Positions 52,070 to 58,250 of a DNA stretch of 58,250 nucleotides are shown piece after piece (within the stretch, counting starts at the first letter, position 1; the number at the start of each line of letters is the position of its first letter). The notes beneath the pieces were generated by a model. That model worked only from the letters and a program-made list of their open reading frames with translations, was not told the DNA's origin and did no database searches. This DNA is from an uncultured Fibrobacter sp. (GTDB lineage Bacteria; Fibrobacterota; Fibrobacteria; Fibrobacterales; Fibrobacteraceae), in assembly GCA_947165045.1 (NCBI GenBank), contig CAMUYW010000014.1, positions 1 through 58,250 of the forward strand, in the 5' to 3' direction. The translations under genes were made by a program, and so were the position numbers.

Positions 52070-52966
52070 TTAAATCTTGTCCTGCTGTTTCTTTTCCCAC
52101 GGGCTTAAGAACATCCAGGTGAAGCGTAGACCTCCATACCAGGTGTCGCCAACATTGTCTGTACCGTTTGGATTCGGGTCAACATTGAATCCTTCGATTT
52201 CCAGTTCGCTGTAACGTACAAAGCGGATTCCACCGTAAGCACCTACAGCGAATTGGTCGAACTCCAGTCGGAGTTCCAGTTCGGCGGTAAAGGTGGCTGC
52301 CATAGTGCTGTAGAAACGGTCGCGAACATGTTCATATTTCGAGCGGTCTTCGTTTGAAATGGTAAAACCAGAAGCAAGGTGGAAGTTAATCATGTTGAAA
52401 CCGATACCCACAGACGGGATTACGTTGAATGTCGATTTTTCACCGAGAATCTTCCAGCCGAACATCCAGTCGGCACCATAAGAGAACCATTCTACATCAT
52501 ACAAACCATAGGCGAGGTTCTGGGGATTGGCTTCTGAGTATCTGCTTTCGACTGTCGTTACGTAGTTCTTGGCAGTACGTTCGGATTTTTGGTATGGCAT
52601 GAAGTTGATGTCAACCCAAGTCAGGAACTGTTTGTACTGGGCGCCTACAATGAAATGCAAACCTAGGTAGAAATTATCGAATTTGCTGTATTTGTAATTT
52701 CCGTAGTATTTTGCAAGAACGGTATCGGCTTTGCCACTTGTGTCGGTGATTACGGCCTTGGACATGTGGCCGATATTCTGGAAGGCGATATTGTTTACAT
52801 ACTTCTGGAATTCGCTACGCATGCCGCGATAGTCTGCACCGATGGAAATAAAACCGCGGATGTGTTCCTTGTCGTAGAATCCATCTTCGGCTGCGGATGA
52901 ATTCGTGACAAGTGCAAGAATACTAAACACCGCAGCCAAGCATAAAGAGGCTATTTTTGTTTTCAT
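52070..52966 (-). CDS. Outer-membrane-type beta-barrel protein
   Basis: A 298-residue protein with a signal peptide (about 1-26, TNSSAAE). The mature sequence alternates hydrophobic and polar residues with aromatic girdles (YKQFLTWVDINFMPYQ, NVIPSVGIGFNMINFHLASGF, FTAELELRLEFDQFAVGAYGGIRFVRY). It ends WYGGLRFTWMFLSPWE. This pattern suggests an 8-12-stranded barrel. The family is not recognised. Confidence 0.7.
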   Translation of the reverse strand: MKTKIASLCLAAVFSILALVTNSSAAEDGFYDKEHIRGFISIGADYRGMRSEFQKYVNNIAFQNIGHMSKAVITDTSGKADTVLAKYYGNYKYSKFDNFYLGLHFIVGAQYKQFLTWVDINFMPYQKSERTAKNYVTTVESRYSEANPQNLAYGLYDVEWFSYGADWMFGWKILGEKSTFNVIPSVGIGFNMINFHLASGFTISNEDRSKYEHVRDRFYSTMAATFTAELELRLEFDQFAVGAYGGIRFVRYSELEIEGFNVDPNPNGTDNVGDTWYGGLRFTWMFLSPWEKKQQDKI

Positions 52967-53044
52967 AAAGGCTCTCTCCTAATAGGAATCTCAAAAAGAG
53001 ATATTTAATCAAACAATAAAATACATTATCTTCTGGTTTTGTGC

Positions 53045-54361
53045 ATGAAAATTTACGATAGAATGTTGAAAAATGACAAAAGAACCGCAATTTTGCATTT
53101 GGTTTTACCGATTTTGAGTTTTTGCGGTGTTTTGATGGGAGCCCTCCTTGTAACGGGCTGTAATGGCGATAAGCCGGAAACGCCGGTTGTCGCATGTCGT
53201 GAGGCGGTTCAGTTTGAACCTGTTGCTAGCGATTATTTCTCGATTGGCAAGTTGTGCGGCGTTGATGTTGCTATTGTGCGTTCCGTGGTCGGGAAGGATA
53301 CGCTGGTCCATAAGTACATGATGATGGATTCGGTGGCGGCTAGTTTGGGGACTGACTTGCGTCGTCGGGGGTTCTCGGAAGAATGGTCTTCGGCTGTGGT
53401 GTTGCGGGTTCCTCTCAATCGTGTGGCCGCTCTTTCAACTTCGCAGGTCGGTTATATGCTGAGGCTTGGTCTGCGCGACAAAATTGTAGGTGTTTCGGAT
53501 GGCCAGTACATTGTGGATAGTATTTTATATGAGCGTGCTCAACAGAAATCGGTGGCGAGTATCGGTTACGATGCAAGCGCTTTGGAAAAGTTAATGGCGC
53601 TTAATTTGGATCTAGTTTTAGATTTTACTACGGGCGGGGATTATGATAATTATGAACAAATTGCACGAACAAATCTTCCGCTGATGTTGACTTCTGAATG
53701 GCAGGAAAGCAGCGCGCTTGCTAAATTGGAATGGATTAAGTTATATGGAATTCTGTTTGGCGTTCGCGCGCTTGCTGATATAATTTACGAACAAGAGAAG
53801 AAAAAGTACGAAACGTTGAGAGATCTCATAGCACAAGGCTCAAGTGATTCTATCGCTTCTGCGAGGCTCCAGAATGACAGCGCTAATCTAGCAGCTTCAA
53901 AATCCGAATTGCGTTGTCCTCGCGTTCTCGCTGGCATGTCTTATGGCGGTGTGTGGCATGCCGGTGGCGGAAACAGCTTTACGGCAAATCTCATTCGCGA
54001 TGCGGGCGGTTGTTACTTGTGGGCATCAGATACCTCTCGTGAACTTACGTTCTCGTTCGAAGAGGTCTATGCGCTTGCCGATAGCGTGGACATGTGGGTA
54101 AATCCGTCCGCGTTTGGTACTGTCGATGAAATTCTTGCGCTTGAACCGCGCGTGAAAAATATCAAGGCGTTTAGGGAGAAGAAAATTTTCCAGAATGACG
54201 GACGCAAGGGGCCTGGCGGTGGTAACGATTTTTACGAAGGTGCGATTACGCGACCGGCGGAACTCCTCTGGAATCTTACGAAATGCATAAAAGGGGCCGT
54301 TCCGAGTGTAAATTCGTTGGATACCAGTTACAAATGGTACAGAAATATCTATAATTTTTAG
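53045..54361 (+). CDS. TroA/BtuF-like ABC transporter binding lipoprotein
   Basis: A 438-residue protein with a lipoprotein signal; the lipobox LVTGC puts the lipid on a Cys near residue 39. The start is taken as the ATG at 53045. The periplasmic-binding-2 domain (about 105-425) has the hinge strands MLRLGLRDKIVGVSD, ALNLDLVLDF, LPLMLTSEW and GMSYGGVWHAGGGN. It probably binds a siderophore- or cobalamin-type ligand. No permease or ATPase genes are adjacent. It starts on the plus strand, away from the outer-membrane protein gene. Confidence 0.82.
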   Translation: MKIYDRMLKNDKRTAILHLVLPILSFCGVLMGALLVTGCNGDKPETPVVACREAVQFEPVASDYFSIGKLCGVDVAIVRSVVGKDTLVHKYMMMDSVAASLGTDLRRRGFSEEWSSAVVLRVPLNRVAALSTSQVGYMLRLGLRDKIVGVSDGQYIVDSILYERAQQKSVASIGYDASALEKLMALNLDLVLDFTTGGDYDNYEQIARTNLPLMLTSEWQESSALAKLEWIKLYGILFGVRALADIIYEQEKKKYETLRDLIAQGSSDSIASARLQNDSANLAASKSELRCPRVLAGMSYGGVWHAGGGNSFTANLIRDAGGCYLWASDTSRELTFSFEEVYALADSVDMWVNPSAFGTVDEILALEPRVKNIKAFREKKIFQNDGRKGPGGGNDFYEGAITRPAELLWNLTKCIKGAVPSVNSLDTSYKWYRNIYNF

Positions 54362-54364
54362 CGT

Positions 54365-55165
54365 ATGATGTCACACACAGGTATTGGAGATTGGATTGCC
54401 GCTCAGTATGATCTTGGTGTACCGTTCTTGCAACAGGTCCCGAGAGATTATGCGGATTTTCTGCTTTTGAATGCGCAGATCCGCGAATACGATGCTGGCG
54501 AGATTATCCTCCAGGGCGGAGTCGAAGGCGATTCCTTCTGCGTTTTGCAGAGTGGACGTGCTACGATTTGTGGCCAGATTCTGCCGGACGGCCATTACAG
54601 TGCGCTTGCGACTTTGGAAAGCGGCTCCTGTTTTGGCGAAATGTCTATCCTGTGTAATGAACCTACTGGCAATACAGTTATTGCCGCTGAAGACGGTTGC
54701 ACGGTGCTTCACATTCCAAAGGCGGAATTCGTGAAGTTCCTCGACAAGAATCCGAGTGTCGTGGTTTACCTTTACAAGGTGATGGCGAACCGTCTCCGTG
54801 CAAAGAATCAGGCATTTGATGAGTTCGAACGCTTGTCGCTATTAGCTTCGGCGAAGGTTCTTCCGTTTATTGATTTTGCGCAGACAATGGAAAAAAGCCG
54901 CATAACAGGGACGGTTATTTTCGAATGTGCTGGAGAATCGGGCTTTATCGCTTTCCAGGATGGTCGAATTAGCTGTGCCAAGTGCGGCAAGCTTGCAGGT
55001 CCGGACGCACTCGAGAAAATGCTTTCGTGGGGCGACGAGACCTTGTTCAAGTTGGATACGCATGTGATGCCGGATGTGGTAAACATCAACCAGATGACGG
55101 ATACGACAAGCCTCATCCTTGATGCGCTCAGAAATATTGATGAAAAACAAAGTGCCCGTAAATAG
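54365..55165 (+). CDS. Cyclic-nucleotide-binding plus DUF4388 protein
   Basis: A 266-residue soluble protein. The cNMP-binding domain (about 15-150) has EIILQGGVEGDSFCVLQSG and FGEMSILCNEPTGNTV, matching the phosphate-binding cassette GE-x-x-L with small residues and T. The C-terminal domain (about 168-250) has the DUF4388/PATAN pattern (ITGTVIFECAGESGFIAFQDGRISCAKCGKLAGPDAL). There is no DNA-binding helix-turn-helix, so it is not a CRP-type regulator. It lies three bases after the TroA-like gene. Confidence 0.83.
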   Translation: MMSHTGIGDWIAAQYDLGVPFLQQVPRDYADFLLLNAQIREYDAGEIILQGGVEGDSFCVLQSGRATICGQILPDGHYSALATLESGSCFGEMSILCNEPTGNTVIAAEDGCTVLHIPKAEFVKFLDKNPSVVVYLYKVMANRLRAKNQAFDEFERLSLLASAKVLPFIDFAQTMEKSRITGTVIFECAGESGFIAFQDGRISCAKCGKLAGPDALEKMLSWGDETLFKLDTHVMPDVVNINQMTDTTSLILDALRNIDEKQSARK

Positions 55166-55204
55166 GGCCAAATCGCTGCCCGCTCGTAGGGCAAAGGAAA
55201 AAAG

Positions 55205-56230
55205 ATGAATTACGCAGACGCAGGAGTTTCCTTGGCACGTGCCGATGAGGCAATGGTCGGTGTCAAGAAGTCCGTCCGTACCACATTCAACCAGGGCGTT
55301 CTCGGTGACGTAGGCAACTTCGGTGGCCTGTTCACTCTGAACCACCTCGGCATGAAGGACCCTGTCCTCGTGAGTTCCGTTGACGGTGTCGGCACCAAGC
55401 TCAAGGTCGATATCGAAATGGGCACGCACGAACTGCCGGGCCAGGACATCGTGAACCACTGCTGCGACGATATTCTCGTGCAGGGCGCACGTCCGCTGTT
55501 CTTCCTTGACTACGTGGCTACGGGCCGTTTGGAACCGGGTGTCATGGACAAGCTCGTTGCCGGTATGGCTAAGGCCTGCCGCGAAAACGATCTCGTCTTG
55601 ATCGGTGGCGAAACTGCTGAAATGCCGGGCTTCTATGGTCCGGGCGACTACGATATCTCCGGTACTATCGTGGGTGTCGTTGAACGCGAAAACATCATCG
55701 ATGGCAAGAAGATCAAGCCGGGTACGATTATCCTCGGTCTCCCGTCTACGGGTCTCCACACGAACGGTTATTCTCTTGCTCGTAAGGTGCTCTTTGACGT
55801 GGCTGGCTACAAGGTTGACACGCTCGTTGACGGCATGGACAAGACGATTGGTGAAGCTCTCGCTACTCCGCATCGCAGCTACTACCCGAGCCTCATCGAC
55901 CTTTGCAACAAGAAGAAGATTCAGGGCCTCGCTCACATCACGGGTTCTGGCTACCAGGGTAACATTCCGCGTATCCTTCCGGACAACGTCGACGTGATTA
56001 TCGACCGCACCACGTGGGATCCTCCGATGATCTTCAAGCTCATCCAGCAGGCTGGCTCTGTCGAAAAGGACGAAATGTATTCCACGTTCAACATGGGCAT
56101 GGGCATGCTCTTGTTCATCGACCCGGCTGACAAGGCTGAAGTTGTCGCTCACCTCGAAGCTAAGGGCGAAAAGTGGACGCAGATCGGTGAAGTCGTCGCT
56201 GGCACCAAGCAGGTGAAGTTCCGCGACTAA
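55205..56230 (+). CDS. purM: Phosphoribosylformylglycinamidine cyclo-ligase (AIR synthase)
   Basis: A 341-residue PurM that converts FGAM to AIR with ATP. It begins NYADAGVSLARADEAM. SVDGVGTKLKV, IVNHCCDDILVQGARPLFFLDY, LIGGETAEMPGFY and TGLHTNGYSL are PurM motifs, and the ITGSGYQGNIPRIL region follows. The length and full motif set indicate a functional enzyme of purine synthesis. Confidence 0.97.
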   Translation: MNYADAGVSLARADEAMVGVKKSVRTTFNQGVLGDVGNFGGLFTLNHLGMKDPVLVSSVDGVGTKLKVDIEMGTHELPGQDIVNHCCDDILVQGARPLFFLDYVATGRLEPGVMDKLVAGMAKACRENDLVLIGGETAEMPGFYGPGDYDISGTIVGVVERENIIDGKKIKPGTIILGLPSTGLHTNGYSLARKVLFDVAGYKVDTLVDGMDKTIGEALATPHRSYYPSLIDLCNKKKIQGLAHITGSGYQGNIPRILPDNVDVIIDRTTWDPPMIFKLIQQAGSVEKDEMYSTFNMGMGMLLFIDPADKAEVVAHLEAKGEKWTQIGEVVAGTKQVKFRD

Positions 56231-56257
56231 TCCCTAAAAACCTATAGCCTGTAAGCT

Positions 56258-56291
56258 AAAAAAGGCTTGCGCTTAACGCGCGGCCTTTTTT
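56258..56291 (+). terminator. Rho-independent terminator after purM
   Basis: AAAAAAGGC...GCCTTTTTT stem with inner GCGC/GCGC pairing and a short loop, 27 bases after the purM stop. Confidence 0.85.
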
Positions 56292-56400
56292 GTTGCGAAT
56301 TGCAATTGCCGTTTGTCACATTATCGCTTTCAAAAAACTTTTTTTTGTGCCTTTTCTTGCAATAAAATCTAATTTTAGACGAGGTGTGAAAAGGAAAATT

Positions 56401-57972
56401 ATGAAAAAACGTTTATTGAGTTCTTTATGTGCCGCAGGTGCTGTGGCCATGTTTTCCGGCTGTGGTGACGATGCTCCTACGCTGTCTGCTCCCACTCCGT
56501 CGAACATTTGCTCCATGATGACTCTGACCCGTGCCGGTTGGCTTATTGAAGTGGGCAATTCTTATTGGATTATTGGTGAAGACAATGTTGTGACAGATGT
56601 TGTGGACAATGTTGTTGGTTTTTATGATGGTGTTGGCACAATCGTAGATGCAACGACTGGTGCTGTGGCTTTGTCCAATGTTAGTTTGAACGCTTTACAG
56701 CATTGCGATGCTAACTTTAATTCTGGTGCCGGAAACAGCTCTAGTGCAGGTGGCTCAAATGCCAATTTGGGTTCTAGCTCTTCCGTTGCGCCAGCCTCTA
56801 GTGGTTCTAATCCGGCATCGAGTTCTGCGATTGTTCCGCCTAATTCGGCAACGAGTTCTAGCGATGGTGGCTTGGTTCAGTCGAGCTCCTCTGTCGATCC
56901 GACATCTAGTGCCACTCTGAATTCGTCTGCCGTTGAAAGCTCTAGCAGTGCTGAACCGGAAGTAGGTGCAGATGGTTTCCCGACCCTTGAGTCTTACGGC
57001 CCGCCTCCTGCTGAATACACGAAGGACATTCTGAGCAACGGAAAAAAGGGGTGGAATAGCCGTTACTGGGATGCTTGCAAACCGCACTGCTCCTGGATCA
57101 GCGATGGTCAAGAAGGCAAAACCGACACGACCACGCAGGAATCTTATGTGAAGGGCATGACGACCGCTCGTAACTGCAACATTCACGACGTCGAAGTCCC
57201 GACATTCACGCTTGGCCATGCTGTTCAGCAGTATTGGTTCGGGTATGAAGGCACAAACAACGCTTGTGGAAACGCCAAGGAGAAGGGTGTGTTCACTTGT
57301 ACGGACATGGCGCCTATCGCTGTGAACGAAAACCTCTCTTACGCTTATGTGGCAGGCCCTGGTTCCCAGACGACTTGCGGTAAGTGCTTCCACTTGCAGT
57401 ACGATGGCTCCTTCAAGGATGCTAGCGGTAACAACGCTCCGAAGGAAACGCACAAGGCTCTTAAGGGCAAGCACATTGTTGTGATGACGTCCAACATCGG
57501 TCACGACGTGGAAAACGGCCAGTTTGACCTCATGGTGCCGGGTGGTGGCGTTGGCGCATTTGATGCCCTTTCGACTCAGGTGAACGGTGCAAATATCAAC
57601 TGGGGCGCAGGTTTCGGCGGCTTCCTCACGGAATGCCAGAGCAAACACGGCTATGACAACAAGCTCGAAGTTTATCAGCAATGCGTGAGGGACATGTGCG
57701 ATGCTGCATTCGGTAACGCAGGATTCCCGAACCTGTTGCGTGGTTGCCATTGGTTTGCCGACTGGTACATGGCTGCTGACAATCCGACCTATCATTGGGA
57801 AGAAGTCGAATGCCCGCAGTATCTCATCGACCATTACATGACGAGAATCAATACGACTAAGGATAACCGCTATAAGTGGCATGATGACTGGTCTACTTAC
57901 AAGGAAGGCGATCCGCTCGAAGAACAGGAATGTTTGACGGACGAATTCCCGAACGGTTGCAAGACGAATTAA
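56401..57972 (+). CDS. Secreted GH45 endo-1,4-beta-glucanase (third copy)
   Basis: Predicted endoglucanase of 523 residues. The start is the ATG at 56401 (AAGGA upstream); an upstream in-frame start would precede a normal lipoprotein signal (MFSGC, Cys21). One N-terminal W-x-L module lies at about 46-105. A long Ser/Ala/Pro linker covers about 108-188. The GH45 domain has N-S-R-Y-W-D ending at Asp224, with Ser for the usual Thr, and Asp376 in QFDLMVPGGG. The domain carries an insertion of about 50 residues (about 236-300) not seen in the two tandem copies, plus an extra C-terminal tail. Confidence 0.9.
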   Translation: MKKRLLSSLCAAGAVAMFSGCGDDAPTLSAPTPSNICSMMTLTRAGWLIEVGNSYWIIGEDNVVTDVVDNVVGFYDGVGTIVDATTGAVALSNVSLNALQHCDANFNSGAGNSSSAGGSNANLGSSSSVAPASSGSNPASSSAIVPPNSATSSSDGGLVQSSSSVDPTSSATLNSSAVESSSSAEPEVGADGFPTLESYGPPPAEYTKDILSNGKKGWNSRYWDACKPHCSWISDGQEGKTDTTTQESYVKGMTTARNCNIHDVEVPTFTLGHAVQQYWFGYEGTNNACGNAKEKGVFTCTDMAPIAVNENLSYAYVAGPGSQTTCGKCFHLQYDGSFKDASGNNAPKETHKALKGKHIVVMTSNIGHDVENGQFDLMVPGGGVGAFDALSTQVNGANINWGAGFGGFLTECQSKHGYDNKLEVYQQCVRDMCDAAFGNAGFPNLLRGCHWFADWYMAADNPTYHWEEVECPQYLIDHYMTRINTTKDNRYKWHDDWSTYKEGDPLEEQECLTDEFPNGCKTN

Positions 57973-57993
57973 TCATTTCGTCATCTTCGCGAA

Positions 57994-58034
57994 GAAAACG
58001 CCCCGGAAGCATCCGCTTCCGGGCGTTTTTTTTT
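57994..58034 (+). terminator. Rho-independent terminator after third GH45 gene
   Basis: Stem AAACGCCC(C)GGAAGC/GCTTCCGGGCGTTT with loop ATCC, then a run of Ts. Confidence 0.92.
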
Positions 58035-58040
58035 CGTGAG

Positions 58041-58090
58041 GTCACCCCGGATTGTCATCCTGGAGCCGCAGGCGATAGGATCCACAGACT
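58041..58090. repeat. Interspersed intergenic repeats
   Basis: GTCACCCCGG and GTCATCCTGGA-GCC-GCA-GGC-GATAGGATCCAC, matching the families found elsewhere in the window. Confidence 0.7.
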
Positions 58091-58202
58091 GTCCCGTGAA
58101 AGATTTCTGTTTACAGAATGTGAATAATCTGTCGCGGGGCGGCATACATCCCGTTTCTTTCAAAAAAAGTGAAAAAAAGTGAAATTTTTTGCCGATTACC
58201 CC

Positions 58203-58230
58203 TTGCAAAGTCATCGTAAAATTCTATAAT
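58203..58230 (+). promoter_or_regulatory. Strong candidate sigma-70-type promoter at the right edge
   Basis: TTGCAA (58203-58208) and TATAAT (58225-58230) are 16 bases apart. The downstream gene lies outside the window. Confidence 0.65.
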
Positions 58231-58250
58231 TGGCGCCGTTCCTGAGAGAC

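Noticed and set aside
54842..56152. Long minus-strand open frame across the DUF4388 and purM genes
   Set aside because: Antisense to purM, which is complete and conserved; no start signal.

Overview
The window looks like a chromosome segment of a Fibrobacter species (phylum Fibrobacteres). The main evidence is three secreted family GH45 endoglucanases with poly-serine linkers and lipoprotein-type signal peptides. Supporting evidence is the rsmG-parA-parB cluster beside bactofilin and LytM cell-shape genes, and many short palindromic intergenic repeats. Most of the window has moderate GC. One block (about 28.0-38.1 kb) is clearly AT-rich and looks acquired.

Layout. 1-3119 (minus): tuf-rpsJ-rplC-rplD-rplW-rplB, the start of the S10 operon. 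3738-7274 (plus): two tandem GH45 cellulase genes. 7.4-14.0 kb: a small XRE regulator, lemA-htpX, an oxidoreductase, and a three-gene set (DUF4954 beta-helix protein, metallopeptidase, BatD-like protein). 14.0-15.8 kb: a small protein coupled to a glycosyltransferase whose coding sequence seems to have absorbed intergenic repeats. 16.0-21.5 kb (minus): lipoprotein, tRNA(CAT), phosphoesterase, bactofilin, M23 peptidase, parB, parA, rsmG. 21.5-25.7 kb: five parS-type sites, two of them (the near-parS at 21.67 kb and the site at 23.12 kb) linked to unusual structured repeats, and a 432-bp non-coding stretch with a perfect DnaA box. Genes to the left run mostly minus and genes to the right mostly plus, so I infer that the replication origin lies near 24-26 kb.

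28.1-38.0 kb is a defence island. rdrA-rdrB (plus) form a RADAR-type antiphage system: an ATPase and a divergent adenosine deaminase. It converges, across a bidirectional terminator, on a two-gene YobI-like P-loop NTPase system (minus) that is normally a single long protein. This second pair is the best candidate for a poorly described defence system.

38.3-42.5 kb (minus) carries a second LemA protein, an iron-type alcohol dehydrogenase, a TPR protein and a histidine acid phosphatase. 42.7-58.0 kb (mostly plus) carries secA, tmk, a membrane phosphoesterase, an orphan nucleotidyltransferase, a large TPR/periplasmic-binding lipoprotein-like protein, a TPR protein, an NYN-like protein, an outer-membrane-type protein (minus), a TroA-like binding lipoprotein, a cyclic-nucleotide-binding/DUF4388 protein, purM, and the third GH45 endoglucanase. 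The window ends with a strong candidate promoter.

All calls come from reading the sequence and recognising motifs. No database search was run. GC statements are estimates by eye.
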